This document shows positions 1-9,585 of a DNA stretch of 17,219 nt, piece by piece. The stretch comes from an uncultured Spirochaetia bacterium (GTDB lineage Bacteria; Spirochaetota; UBA6919), in the NCBI GenBank assembly GCA_913053665.1, contig CAJXGR010000023.1, positions 1 to 17,219 on the forward strand, given 5' to 3'. The position numbers and the translations under genes were made by a program. The notes below the pieces were generated by a model. The model made no database searches, was not told the origin of the DNA, and worked only from the letters and a program-made list of their open reading frames with translations. Each line of letters begins with the position of its first letter. Within the stretch, counting starts at the first letter, position 1.

Positions 1-14
1 ATCGCGTCTCTACA

Positions 15-55
15 GGTAGTTGGATAAATCCGTCAGTAACTGGTTTATCACTACC
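15..55. other. imperfect stem-loop in the non-coding left edge
   Basis: GGTAGT (15-20) and GATAAA (23-28) pair with TTTATC (44-49) and ACTACC (50-55). This gives a 12-bp stem interrupted by a 2-base bulge (TG, 21-22) around a 15-base loop. It lies downstream of recQ, which runs on the minus strand and ends at 179. No T-tract follows on either strand, so it is not a convincing intrinsic terminator. The rest of 1-178 shows no ORF, tRNA or recognisable element. Confidence 0.3.
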
Positions 56-178
56 AATAAATGATCCTACTTTTCGATAGAAGCTATAAGCAAACGACCC
101 GTATCGATAGGTCTCATCTAATTCAATTTACAAAGACTCTAAGGATGACCCTTAAAAACAGCATTGAGTATTACCCTC

Positions 179-2296
179 TCACTTAGTCGTGTGAAAAAGA
201 CGTGCCAATCGGATCTGCTCGTAGGGGAACTCTTCATTGAGCCTTTCATAGACGGGTTTCAGCTTTTCACACCCCAACTCGTCAAAAGCTTTCTTGATTT
301 TTATAAAACCCTCATCGTTAGGGGCCAAATATTCAATATCGATTGGCTCACCCGCTAATTGTAGCTTTTCTATGTGATTAACAATTGTAGCAATCGTGAC
401 CCCACGGCTTTGAGCCATGTCTTCCAGGCTTAACTTCTGTTCCAACAAGTGTTTTGTCTCCTGCAAAGTGGAGCCGGAACGATTGACCTGAAAGCGTAAT
501 TTATCAGCCACATAGTTTTTAATCACTGTGATAAACGGCTCAGCAAATTCATTAAGCTTGGACTCTCCCACTCCTTTGATCTGAGCAAAACTTTCAAGGC
601 TTTGTGGTTTGAAAACAGCCATATCCCTTAAGGCCGTATCATGGAAAATGACAAAAGGTGGAAGATCCTTACTTTCAGCAATTTTCTTTCGGCAAACTCT
701 CAGCCTATCAAAGAGAACTTGATCGTAAGCTGTGTCCCGATTTTCCCTTAGCCTGGCAGGCTGCTTCAAAATAGGCAGATTAATAGTCTCACGCTGTTTA
801 AGAAACTTAAAACCCTTGTCACCCATTCTTAAAGTGGGTCGTTCAGCCTCTGTCCTGATCAAGAGGTCCTCTGCAATCAACTGTCGGATGATCTGCTTCA
901 ATTCGTCAACGGCAAAGTCTTTGACGATCCCATAGACTGAAAGAGCGTCATGTTTCCAGTCCTTGACCTTCTGATTCTTTGATCCTCTAAGGACATCACA
1001 GATATGTTGAGCCCCAAATCCTTCCCCCGTACGGATCACAGCGGACAGGACCTTTTGAGTGATCTCTGTGGCATCAAAAGTCTCCACTGGCATAGACTTA
1101 GCTAAACAGACATCACACCCTCCGCAATCTTCCTTGTCCCAGTCCTCCCCAAAGTAGTTTAAAATGAATCTACGTCGGCAGCTAGTTATCTCACAAAGCC
1201 TTAAGATTTCGGATAGCTTTCTTCTGGCCTTCTTTTTGTCGTCGGGATCCTCCTTCTGGTCAATGAAAAAGTCCTGTTTCATTTTATCCCCATAGGAATA
1301 AAAAAGAACGCATTCGCTAGGCAGTCCATCCCGACCGGCCCTCCCCGTCTCCTGATAGTAATTCTCAAGACTCTTGGGCAGGCTGTAATGAACGATCAAA
1401 CGGACGTTTGATTTATCAATCCCCATCCCAAAGGCAATCGTAGCCGTTATTATGGACACCTTGTCTCTAATAAAGCTTTCCTGAGTGGCTTTTCGAGTCC
1501 CATCATCCAATCCGGCATGGTAGGGAAGTGCCTGAAAGCCATTATCCCGCAGTTGATCCGCTATGCTTTCCGTATCTTTCCGTGAGAAACAGTAGATGAT
1601 AGTGGACTCATCCTTATATTTTTCTAAAAGGGCGATCAGCGCCTGGAAATCGGCAAATTGACCTGTTTTAGGGTGGATGATATAACTGAGATTGGGCCGA
1701 TTGAAACTGGCCGTGAAGGTTTTGGAATCCCTGAGATTCAGTTGGATAGCAATATCCTCTTGGACATCTCTGGTAGCCGTAGCTGTGAGAGCTATGATTG
1801 GAGTATCAGGGTAATCATCTGCCAGGGTTTTCAGATTACGATAGTCAGGCCGGAAGTCATGACCCCATTCCGAGATACAGTGGGCCTCATCGATGGCAAT
1901 GAGGTTGATCTTTAGTTCAGACAAGAAATGGCGGAAAGCAGGGATCGCCAGACGTTCAGGAGCCAGATAGAGTATTTTGATCTCTCCTTGACGTGTGAGA
2001 TCCTGTATGTGATCGATTTCATGGTAGGAAAGAGTGCTGTTGATGAACTCGGCAGGGATACCATTTTCTTTTAGAGCATCCACTTGATCCTTCATCAGAG
2101 AGATCAAAGGGGATATAACTATTGTTAGATCATCAAAAAGGAGGGCTGGGAGTTGGTAGCACAGGGATTTTCCTCCTCCCGTGGGCATCAGGACCAGGCT
2201 ATCCTGCTTACTGAGAACATGCTGGATGATTTCTTCCTGGAGGGAGAGGAACTGATCATAACCAAAGTATTTTTTGAGGGCTTGTAATGTTTCCAT
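179..2296 (-). CDS. recQ: ATP-dependent DNA helicase RecQ
   Basis: This is a 705-residue superfamily-2 3'-5' DNA helicase. The family unwinds forks, gapped duplexes and recombination intermediates in RecF-type repair. The Walker A motif PTGGGKS is at 38-44 (Lys43), and the DEAH box at 136-139 leads into the RecQ-specific aromatic-rich loop (ISEWGHDFRP). Motif VI QETGRAGRDG is at 315-324. The zinc-binding cysteines are 373, 391, 394 and 397. A winged-helix (RQC) region covers about 405-505, and an HRDC domain about 518-598. The C-terminal ~95 residues form an extra helix-turn-helix-like region (ETKHLLEQKLSLEDMAQSRG, about 613-632), as in longer RecQ proteins of Bacteroidota and Firmicutes; E. 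coli RecQ is about 610 residues. No key residue is missing. The ATG at 2294-2296 has no obvious Shine-Dalgarno sequence. It is transcribed divergently from the FtsB-like gene. The identification is secure. Confidence 0.97.
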   Translation of the reverse strand: METLQALKKYFGYDQFLSLQEEIIQHVLSKQDSLVLMPTGGGKSLCYQLPALLFDDLTIVISPLISLMKDQVDALKENGIPAEFINSTLSYHEIDHIQDLTRQGEIKILYLAPERLAIPAFRHFLSELKINLIAIDEAHCISEWGHDFRPDYRNLKTLADDYPDTPIIALTATATRDVQEDIAIQLNLRDSKTFTASFNRPNLSYIIHPKTGQFADFQALIALLEKYKDESTIIYCFSRKDTESIADQLRDNGFQALPYHAGLDDGTRKATQESFIRDKVSIITATIAFGMGIDKSNVRLIVHYSLPKSLENYYQETGRAGRDGLPSECVLFYSYGDKMKQDFFIDQKEDPDDKKKARRKLSEILRLCEITSCRRRFILNYFGEDWDKEDCGGCDVCLAKSMPVETFDATEITQKVLSAVIRTGEGFGAQHICDVLRGSKNQKVKDWKHDALSVYGIVKDFAVDELKQIIRQLIAEDLLIRTEAERPTLRMGDKGFKFLKQRETINLPILKQPARLRENRDTAYDQVLFDRLRVCRKKIAESKDLPPFVIFHDTALRDMAVFKPQSLESFAQIKGVGESKLNEFAEPFITVIKNYVADKLRFQVNRSGSTLQETKHLLEQKLSLEDMAQSRGVTIATIVNHIEKLQLAGEPIDIEYLAPNDEGFIKIKKAFDELGCEKLKPVYERLNEEFPYEQIRLARLFHTTK

Positions 2297-2542
2297 ATAT
2301 ATGTCGTGTTAAGACCATGAAATAAAGCATCTTTTCATAGACCTTTTAGACGTTTACCTAGTTAAAACAATATAATTCTGCAAAATCTCTCAAAACCACA
2401 AGATAATAATAAACAAAAACTACCCTTAAGTCCATATTATCCTCTTCATAAGCCCTGTCTAAACTATCCATTTAATGTAAAAGAAACTTATCAGTCTTTT
2501 GATGACTTTGTCGATAAACACTAGAAATTGAGGCTGTCATCC

Positions 2543-3073
2543 ATGAAACTGAGGTACAATCGGAAGAAAGACAAGAGCCCATGGGGTTCGTCGAAAGGTC
2601 AGACTATCTATCCTCTCTTGATCATTCTCTTTATCTTTTCCACGTTATACTTTTTCATCTTTGGGGAGAATGGTTTTTACTCCCATAAAAGTAAGATCCA
2701 AGTGATTACTCGGCTGGAAGAAGAAAATCACAGGATAATGGAGAAGATAACTCTCCTGGAGGAGAAAAACAAAGGCCTTAAGGATATGAACCCCCAAGAT
2801 ATAGAAAGAGAGGCCCGTCGCATCCCCTTAAAAAAAAGAGGAGACGTGATCATCAAACTCTATCACAATAATTGGATTAATGAGCTTGGAAAGAAATATC
2901 AAAGACAATATTACAAAGGTTTCAAGCCCCCACCCATCAAGTCAGGCTTTATCAATCAATATAAAATGCTGATTACTATCACAGTTAGCTTGCTGATCGC
3001 CCTCCTGGTCACCCTTTTATTGCCCCGACTCAGGCGAAAAGCTTCAGAAGGTCAACGGGAAGAGATCCGATAA
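2543..3073 (+). CDS. FtsB/DivIC-like septum formation initiator family membrane protein
   Basis: Small membrane protein, 176 residues from the ATG at 2543. A basic cytoplasmic start is followed by a transmembrane helix (about 23-41), then a heptad-like coiled coil rich in Glu, Lys and Leu (about 52-83). A segment with IEREARR and KRGDVIIKL (about 87-106) resembles the end of the FtsB/DivIC coiled-coil domain. FtsB-type proteins bridge FtsL and FtsQ at the division site; that role here is inferred. Unusually, a proline-containing linker leads to a second hydrophobic helix (about 142-160) and a basic tail, whereas classical FtsB is about 100 residues with one membrane segment. The frame opens at a TTG at 2528, but the ATG at 2543 has GAGG (2530-2533) nine bases upstream and is preferred. 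It converges on the tamB-like gene with 34 bases between stop codons. It could be another coiled-coil bitopic protein, so the family call is moderate. Confidence 0.6.
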   Translation: MKLRYNRKKDKSPWGSSKGQTIYPLLIILFIFSTLYFFIFGENGFYSHKSKIQVITRLEEENHRIMEKITLLEEKNKGLKDMNPQDIEREARRIPLKKRGDVIIKLYHNNWINELGKKYQRQYYKGFKPPPIKSGFINQYKMLITITVSLLIALLVTLLLPRLRRKASEGQREEIR

Positions 3074-3107
3074 GAATCTCTTGAGTTCAAGGTTCATTAG
3101 GCGTTCA

Positions 3108-6100
3108 TTAAAACTCAATATTAATCTCTATCCTGATAATCCCCTCTCTACGATTGCCAGGAATGGTTTCGTCCGGCTTAAGAAGACCCTCCACACCCAG
3201 CTGGATTTTAACTCGTTCAGACTCCACTCCAATGAAAGGAAGAACATCCAGGTTGACACCTGCTTTCCATACCTTTTTAGTGTCATTCTCGCGAGCAGGA
3301 CTTGTATCCTGTTGCAAGAGGAGACCAACATTCAGGAAGATATCATTGGTGATGTACTTTCCTAAAGTGATTTCTGTGTTCCTTAAGAAGTTGATCTCAG
3401 ACCCTTGAGTGGTGGGATTTGGGCCAGTGGTCTGCTGGGAAGGGGACTCTCTGAATATTGTGTTTTGGAGAAACTGCTGTTTGATGTTAAAGGTATCAAT
3501 ACCAAAGGTTTCCTTAAGCTTTCGTTCAATAGGTTTGATTAAAGCCAGGTTGAGAGCCACATTAGCTGTTTTGCCTGCCGCAGTTCGACTTCGTGACCGT
3601 CCAGATAGATCTCTCTCTTCGCTACCATCTTTAACTCCAAGGAGTAAGGCGATTTCCTGAGGAGATTTAGAGGGACTGGAGGATAGACTGGCCAATAATA
3701 CATTCTCCTGACCTGGAGCGACTGTACTACCCTGCCTGAATAGATTGGCTAGGGTTTCATTGACCTTCAGGAAGACTGTAACGGGTCGGTTGTTCTGATC
3801 ACGAACATCATTAGCTCGAGCTTTCACTTTAATTTTGGGCTCTTCACCTTCACTGAAAGCAATTTCTGCCTTTATAATTCTAAAAGTGTGGCCTAGATAA
3901 TCAAACTCACCCTTCTTGGACTCAATCTGTCCTGTCAGCTTAACAGAGTCCTCCTCCTGACCAGAGCCTTTCTTTTTTATGACTAATTTCGTCCCCTTTT
4001 TTGTTTTCGGGTTATAGGGCTTGAGGATGACTTCACCAAGTGATAACCTTCCCTGTCCTACATTTGCTTTGACATCTCCCTCAACAATGATGTCCACGGT
4101 ATCTAGCTTAATAGTCGTGAAAAAGGTTTTTTCCTTCCTTTGTATCGTCTTTTTGCCCACATAAGTCACCCTTCCATCACTTAGATAGATCTGCCCAGAG
4201 AGGACTTTTTCTTTTGCTGTACCACGAAATCTTAAGTTGGTGCGCACATAGCCATCATACTCAAAGATGTTATTTTTATTCGTTATCTTCATCTTCTTGG
4301 GAGTCGTTAAGCTGCTGTCAAACTCAGTGATCGACCATCTGTTGAAATTGAAGTATCCCTCAAAAACCCCCTTCCCATCATTATAATTGGCTGAAACCTT
4401 GACATGATGACTAAATTGGAATTTATCCTTTTCATAAACCTTGTCTCGATTCATTGTCACCTGAATATCAATCTCATCGATGGGCTCCACATGGTCCAAA
4501 AGGAGTACCGAGCCGTTGTTCAGCCTGAATGAACCTTCCAGCCTGGGATTATTCCAGTCACCAAAGAGGCGGATATTGGACTTTAATTGACCCTCGGCCT
4601 CCTTAAAGACTATGGGAGCCACCTGAGAAAGGGCTAGATTGTCATCTTTCATTGATAGGGTCAAGTCAATAGTCTTGTCTTTAAAATAGACTTCTCCTTT
4701 CGTGACCAAAGAGGTGGTTTTCCCGGAATAGTCGAAATGATAGGAGAGAAAATCGTCGACCCAAAGGAGGGATCCCTTTAAATTGAGTCGATTGGGCCAA
4801 AGGGTCCAATGATTGTCCTGAGCCTCCATAACAAGCTCTATGTCTTTATACTTCTTATAATTGCTGGTGATACGCCTGCCAATCAAATTGATCTCAGCTT
4901 TCTTGCCCTTCCGACCACCAAATATGGAAAACTCCGCTAAATATTGATTCCCCAAAAAGATGGACTTGGCCTTTACATCAAAGTCTATATGCCAATTAAG
5001 TCCTGATAGATATTTAAAACGATCCACTTCAAAAAAATGTCTATGACCCACTTTGATATTCCCTTTCCGGAAGGTGAATTCGCTGTCCGGGTTTGTAAAA
5101 AAGATCGTGGGCGAGAAAGTCTGTTGATAAGCCCTTTGAGGCTGTGATTTTATCTGGATGGACTTATCTGGATTCAAGATAATGGATGGCTTGAGTGTAT
5201 TCAATCTGACAAAATGGATCGTTTCCTTTCCCACCTTATATTTAACATCCCTAAGATCGAATTTAGCCTTGTTGTACCAGAACACCAGGTTTTCAATGGT
5301 GATCACCCCATTGGCCTTGAGTTCTGTAAAATATTCACTCATCGTAGTGGGTATTTGAGGGAGTGTATATTTCATGTTTTTGAGCTGTAAAGCCATGTTA
5401 TTCAAGGAGAAAAAGGCTGTCGGTATGGATATGACTTTATCTTTTTTTGTCAAGCTAAAATTGCCGCTGAAGGGTTGATCATCCAAACGGCCCTTTTCTA
5501 TGATGAGACCACTGGATAAGATATCCGGGTTGTTGGCAGGCCCTCTCAGAAACAATTCTCCTGAAAGTTCTCCTCTCAATGAAGGACTGAAGTTATTTAA
5601 ACTAAACTTGTTGAAACGAAGACGTGAGTCGATCCTTTCCTTTTTTGCATCGTATTCGACGGCTAGACTTGTCTGTCCTTTTTTGTCACTCAGCTTTAGG
5701 GACCACACATTGTCGATAACGGATAATCCTCCACTACTTACGAGAATCGGCTTTTTATTTTTCCTGATGATCATAGAGTGGAAGACAATCTTCTTAAGTT
5801 GCTTCCCAAAAGACTTATCAAAGGGTATATGATGGGAAAATCGGGTTTCTACCTCAATATTGCTATTCGGTAGAAAAGAAAAGCTTTTCACCCCAATTTC
5901 TCCCTTGCTTTGAATGCCTTTTCCAGAGACCTTAATAACGATTCCCTCTTGATTATACTTGTTAAATAATGTGAAGCTTGTCTTCTGATCAGGTGTGGAG
6001 ACGATGAAGTCGTCAAAAAAGACTTTGAGAGACAAAAGAGAATACTTCTTATATTGCCCTGTGATATTAAGACGCTTATTAATGACTGTGTCAATATCAA

Positions 6101-9008
6101 AATAGCGATCGTATTCTGTGATCTGGCCTTCCAGAATGAAAGCCATCGATTTATAGTCGGTAGCGGGGGATGAGTAAGTCAATTTGTAATAGGGGAAGTA
6201 GTACTTATCTTTATAGGCCACATATCCGTTGAGGTGAGCCCTGTGTTCGTCGCTCCTGAAAAAGACGTTCGAGTAAATGGTATTTCCTTTTTTGGAGAAG
6301 TGTCCATCGATCTCTAGCAAACGTTCTCCCATACTGAGAGCCATTTGTGTGCGTACTCCTCCCTTAGGGTCAGAGAAGATAAGGCCTTCCAGTCCCATGG
6401 GGATTCCCAAGCCATTCAGAAGGAGGCCAAGATGAACACCTTTTTTCTTTTGACGTATGGAAGCCGTCAGGTTGAAGTTAGACTTGTTATAACTTAGGTC
6501 CAGGTCGGCATCTATACCATTTTTTCTATTGTCCACCGAACCGTTTATCGCAAACTTCTTCTGTTTTCCTGAAGATGGGGTCCAGGCTAAAGTGAGTTGT
6601 GGTAATATTTTATCCTTCTCTAATACAACTTGCCCCTTCAGGGTATAGGGGGTGTTATGATGTGTGAAAGTAATTTGGGGAGAGATTGTCCTTCGCTTTT
6701 GATGTTTGGAAAAGCCTATGGCCCCTTTTAAGTACAGGTTATCCTGACTGTTGGGCGGAGCATCGAAAGTCTTTGGGATCAAGGCTAGATCGGTTGAAAG
6801 TTGATTATCCTTCCAGCCAATGGTGCCTCTAACATGATAAGGCTTTTGGTGATGGCGTAAAAGGGAGTCCTCAAAGTGGATCTTATGATCTTTAAGGCTT
6901 AGATAGCCGTCGAAGGCAGTCCATTGGCGGTTAAAATCATCATAAACAAGATTAACCTTAGTGTGATAGCGTCCATTCTCCTCGCTGACAGCCCCGTCTA
7001 TGTAAATAGGTATCCCTAAGTATTTTAGGGTAAACTCTGGATATATTGTCCCATTCACAAAGCTGATCAGCCCCTTAAACTTTATATCTTTCTCATAGAG
7101 ATGGGAGTCGTCGAAGTAGAGAGTTGAGTTTTTATATTGAACGTTCAGGCTGGCCAAGTTTTTGATATCAGGATCGATGGAAGCTCCGGGTGAGGATGAA
7201 CCTGTTCTCCTAGCAGAACTGCCCATAGAGACAACCTTGAATTGCCCTCTAGCCGTAGATTTTTTAAGATCCTTGAGATTGACCTTCCCCTTAAGATCCC
7301 CTTTAAAGGTAATCTCCCCTAAATCGGGTTTGAGGGCCAAAACTTCCTTCAGAAGGGGATAATTTAGACGTCCCAGCTTAAGATCGAAATCGACCTCATC
7401 AGGTTTAAGAGGGTCGATGCTGGCTGTCACGCGATATTCTACCTTTTCTTCTCCCTTGAGTTCAAAGCCAATCCGCCCCCCCCTTGTCCATACTTTCCCA
7501 TCAGCGTTTGGGATAGACTTGGAGGCTAATTTATTGTTCTGCAAAGAGAACTCATAGGCATTTTTAAGCTTATGGATAGTGAGGCGGGTGGTGATGGTAT
7601 CATAGTTTAGATCTACTTTCTCTAGCAGGCTTTCTTCAGGATCCTTCTTCTTTATGTTGATGGGTGAGTCCCTTTTTTTACGGGTAAAAGTCCATGAATC
7701 CTTAGGCTGATCTGGAAAAAAGGCCGGTATATTGAGCTTGTCAATCTCCAGGTCAAGGCTTTTGAAGTCCTGGTTCAAGCTGAAGCTCATCGCTCCCTTG
7801 ATGGATCCCCCTTCAGGGCTGTCATAATGGATTTTCTCTATAGCAATTTTACGAAGCCCGGGGTTATCCGCCGATTCAGACATACTCAATCGAAAGGATA
7901 AGCGATCTTTAGACTGGATCACGTTATCCACCCTATTAATATGTAAATCAAAGTCTGTCAGGTCGCCCCGATTGAATCGGAACAATGCTTTCCCATAGGG
8001 CTGCCAGTCAAAGTTCTTATTGATACGAGAGAGATAACTTGAGAAATCCGAATGACTCAGATAATCCTTGACAATGGCCTTCACCGCCTCGCTCTTTTCA
8101 GTCACAGGGATTTCAAGATATATATCCTCTTCATCGATGAGGTACTCAAAAGATAGGTCGATTAAGTATTTGTACTTGTTATCTGATTGATAGCTCTCAA
8201 CATAGGCACCTGGTAAGGCACGGATAAAAGGCTCATACTGACTTGGCTCCACATGGAACTTTATCTTCTCTGATGTGATCTCATAATCGAAGGCTATACT
8301 TTTAAACTTATAATTGAGATAATTGATGCTTTTAAGGTCTAAAGTCCCTCTCATAGAGCCTTTACTAATGCTATTATCCCCGTAAATATGAAAGGGCGTT
8401 TGAGTCCCCTGATAAATCTTGTCATCCCCCTCTAGATAGCCGAACCCTTCAAAGGATAGACCATTGGGGATAATCTGAAATCTGGCTCGAATGTGATCCG
8501 CCTGAAACTCCCCATATTTGGCGGCTTGAAACCGTGAATGGATACGACCCTCCTTAATATCAACAATCAGGTTCTTTGCTCCATCATCCACACCATCATC
8601 GATACCAGCGATTATCTTGACTCCTTCAAGCTGTCCAAAGTTTTCATCCATATAAAGGTCAAAGTCTTGAACCGTTATTTTCTTTATGTTCCTTAAAGGT
8701 ATATCCTTTTCGAGGAGGGTATCCACCATGTTGAACTCTATAATAACTGCCTGAACCTTTACCAGGACCAGATCTGTTCTGAATTGATCGTACAGGACAA
8801 CATCGTTAAGAATAAGCTTGTTGACAAAATCTCCTTCGACCTTGCCAATTTCTACTTTTGTTTTGAGTTTTGCCTCCAAAACACTGATGACCTGCTTTTC
8901 CAGGCTGGAAAAAGTATTGCGGAGAGACCCCAAGACGAGGACTAGAACAATAAATATAAGAATGAACAAGGCTGAGAACGTGGCAATATGTGATGGTTTA
9001 AACTTCAT
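3108..9008 (-). CDS. very long TamB-like (DUF490/AsmA-superfamily) translocation and assembly module protein
   Basis: A 1966-residue protein with one N-terminal membrane anchor (about 10-28), then an enormous repetitive beta-strand-rich region of alternating polar and hydrophobic residues. TamB proteins are anchored in the inner membrane and span the periplasm as a hydrophobic groove. They are implicated in phospholipid movement to the outer membrane and in outer-membrane protein assembly with a BamA-family partner. The C-terminal part shows the TamB signature: a GEFDYLG segment, then strands leading to SPQEIALLLGV (about 1783-1793). The extreme C-terminus alternates I-x-I-x-I-x-F and ends in Phe, like the family. 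E. coli TamB is about 1260 residues, so this one is about 700 longer. It starts 8 bases after the exbD-like stop, so the two are probably co-transcribed and translationally coupled. The coding strand has a run of eight G residues (7476-7483) but remains in frame. The TamB call is strong; substrate and partner are unknown. Confidence 0.85.
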   Translation of the reverse strand: MKFKPSHIATFSALFILIFIVLVLVLGSLRNTFSSLEKQVISVLEAKLKTKVEIGKVEGDFVNKLILNDVVLYDQFRTDLVLVKVQAVIIEFNMVDTLLEKDIPLRNIKKITVQDFDLYMDENFGQLEGVKIIAGIDDGVDDGAKNLIVDIKEGRIHSRFQAAKYGEFQADHIRARFQIIPNGLSFEGFGYLEGDDKIYQGTQTPFHIYGDNSISKGSMRGTLDLKSINYLNYKFKSIAFDYEITSEKIKFHVEPSQYEPFIRALPGAYVESYQSDNKYKYLIDLSFEYLIDEEDIYLEIPVTEKSEAVKAIVKDYLSHSDFSSYLSRINKNFDWQPYGKALFRFNRGDLTDFDLHINRVDNVIQSKDRLSFRLSMSESADNPGLRKIAIEKIHYDSPEGGSIKGAMSFSLNQDFKSLDLEIDKLNIPAFFPDQPKDSWTFTRKKRDSPINIKKKDPEESLLEKVDLNYDTITTRLTIHKLKNAYEFSLQNNKLASKSIPNADGKVWTRGGRIGFELKGEEKVEYRVTASIDPLKPDEVDFDLKLGRLNYPLLKEVLALKPDLGEITFKGDLKGKVNLKDLKKSTARGQFKVVSMGSSARRTGSSSPGASIDPDIKNLASLNVQYKNSTLYFDDSHLYEKDIKFKGLISFVNGTIYPEFTLKYLGIPIYIDGAVSEENGRYHTKVNLVYDDFNRQWTAFDGYLSLKDHKIHFEDSLLRHHQKPYHVRGTIGWKDNQLSTDLALIPKTFDAPPNSQDNLYLKGAIGFSKHQKRRTISPQITFTHHNTPYTLKGQVVLEKDKILPQLTLAWTPSSGKQKKFAINGSVDNRKNGIDADLDLSYNKSNFNLTASIRQKKKGVHLGLLLNGLGIPMGLEGLIFSDPKGGVRTQMALSMGERLLEIDGHFSKKGNTIYSNVFFRSDEHRAHLNGYVAYKDKYYFPYYKLTYSSPATDYKSMAFILEGQITEYDRYFDIDTVINKRLNITGQYKKYSLLSLKVFFDDFIVSTPDQKTSFTLFNKYNQEGIVIKVSGKGIQSKGEIGVKSFSFLPNSNIEVETRFSHHIPFDKSFGKQLKKIVFHSMIIRKNKKPILVSSGGLSVIDNVWSLKLSDKKGQTSLAVEYDAKKERIDSRLRFNKFSLNNFSPSLRGELSGELFLRGPANNPDILSSGLIIEKGRLDDQPFSGNFSLTKKDKVISIPTAFFSLNNMALQLKNMKYTLPQIPTTMSEYFTELKANGVITIENLVFWYNKAKFDLRDVKYKVGKETIHFVRLNTLKPSIILNPDKSIQIKSQPQRAYQQTFSPTIFFTNPDSEFTFRKGNIKVGHRHFFEVDRFKYLSGLNWHIDFDVKAKSIFLGNQYLAEFSIFGGRKGKKAEINLIGRRITSNYKKYKDIELVMEAQDNHWTLWPNRLNLKGSLLWVDDFLSYHFDYSGKTTSLVTKGEVYFKDKTIDLTLSMKDDNLALSQVAPIVFKEAEGQLKSNIRLFGDWNNPRLEGSFRLNNGSVLLLDHVEPIDEIDIQVTMNRDKVYEKDKFQFSHHVKVSANYNDGKGVFEGYFNFNRWSITEFDSSLTTPKKMKITNKNNIFEYDGYVRTNLRFRGTAKEKVLSGQIYLSDGRVTYVGKKTIQRKEKTFFTTIKLDTVDIIVEGDVKANVGQGRLSLGEVILKPYNPKTKKGTKLVIKKKGSGQEEDSVKLTGQIESKKGEFDYLGHTFRIIKAEIAFSEGEEPKIKVKARANDVRDQNNRPVTVFLKVNETLANLFRQGSTVAPGQENVLLASLSSSPSKSPQEIALLLGVKDGSEERDLSGRSRSRTAAGKTANVALNLALIKPIERKLKETFGIDTFNIKQQFLQNTIFRESPSQQTTGPNPTTQGSEINFLRNTEITLGKYITNDIFLNVGLLLQQDTSPARENDTKKVWKAGVNLDVLPFIGVESERVKIQLGVEGLLKPDETIPGNRREGIIRIEINIEF

Positions 9009-9016
9009 AATATGAC

Positions 9017-9571
9017 CTACTGCCCTTTCCTTCGTGCAGATCGCTTTTTAGAATGGAGATAAGGAGTTTTTTGTATATTGGCCAACTTAATCTGGTCAAA
9101 AAGTTTTAATATCACCCACAGTTCAAGATCTTCTTCAGCATTGACGATAACTTCAGGGGTTTTATTTTTCCCTGGCTCATCCCTGTCGAGGGATTTATGT
9201 TTTTCCTGCCACTCTTTCACCCATGTTTTTAAGACCTGATTGAGTTGATCAATTTCCTTCATTTGGATACGTACTTTTCGAGTTCGATCTTTCATAAGGA
9301 TACTGTCTCTATCAACGCTTATGATGATAGGATCAGACTTTGGGTCGATAACTACGTTGCCTTGTTGACCTCCTGCCAGTTCCACGCGGTACCCACGAGT
9401 TTTCGCCTGGTTGTAGGAAAGGATGAAGAATATGAGGAGAATGAATATGATATCCACCAAGGGGGTGAAGTCTAGGGTCATTCTTGGTTTAAGCCTGGAT
9501 CTGAGTTCTACCACTTTATCGATACCTGTTTTACGTAGAGCCAAAACTATTAATTCTTTAGATTGGCCCAT
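9017..9571 (-). CDS. ExbD/TolR-family biopolymer transport protein
   Basis: 184 residues from the ATG at 9569-9571. ExbD/TolR proteins have one N-terminal membrane helix with an essential Asp. They work inside an ExbB/TolQ pentamer to turn the proton-motive force into movement of a periplasmic partner. Here a basic cytoplasmic stretch (RSRLKPR) precedes LDFTPLVDIIFILLIFFILS, with Asp40 in the family's TPLVD motif. The periplasmic domain (about 55-184) includes PEVIVNAEEDLELWVILKLF, matching the ExbD C-terminal fold, and ends in a very basic tail. A TTG at 9583 would add four residues; neither start has a clear Shine-Dalgarno sequence. The roughly 20-residue extension before the basic stretch is longer than usual. 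No exbB/tolQ or tonB/tolA gene is present in the window. The gene leads into the tamB-like gene after 8 bases. ExbD and TolR cannot be told apart here. Confidence 0.85.
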   Translation of the reverse strand: MGQSKELIVLALRKTGIDKVVELRSRLKPRMTLDFTPLVDIIFILLIFFILSYNQAKTRGYRVELAGGQQGNVVIDPKSDPIIISVDRDSILMKDRTRKVRIQMKEIDQLNQVLKTWVKEWQEKHKSLDRDEPGKNKTPEVIVNAEEDLELWVILKLFDQIKLANIQKTPYLHSKKRSARRKGQ

Positions 9572-9585
9572 AAAAGAAAGCAATT

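Noticed and set aside
2371..2376. TATAAT on the plus strand upstream of the FtsB-like gene
   Set aside because: No -35 hexamer lies at 15-19 bases with a good match, and the leader would be over 160 bases.
3081..3660. plus-strand frames opposite the tamB-like C-terminal region
   Set aside because: They lie entirely opposite a clear conserved coding sequence and show no domain or start signal.
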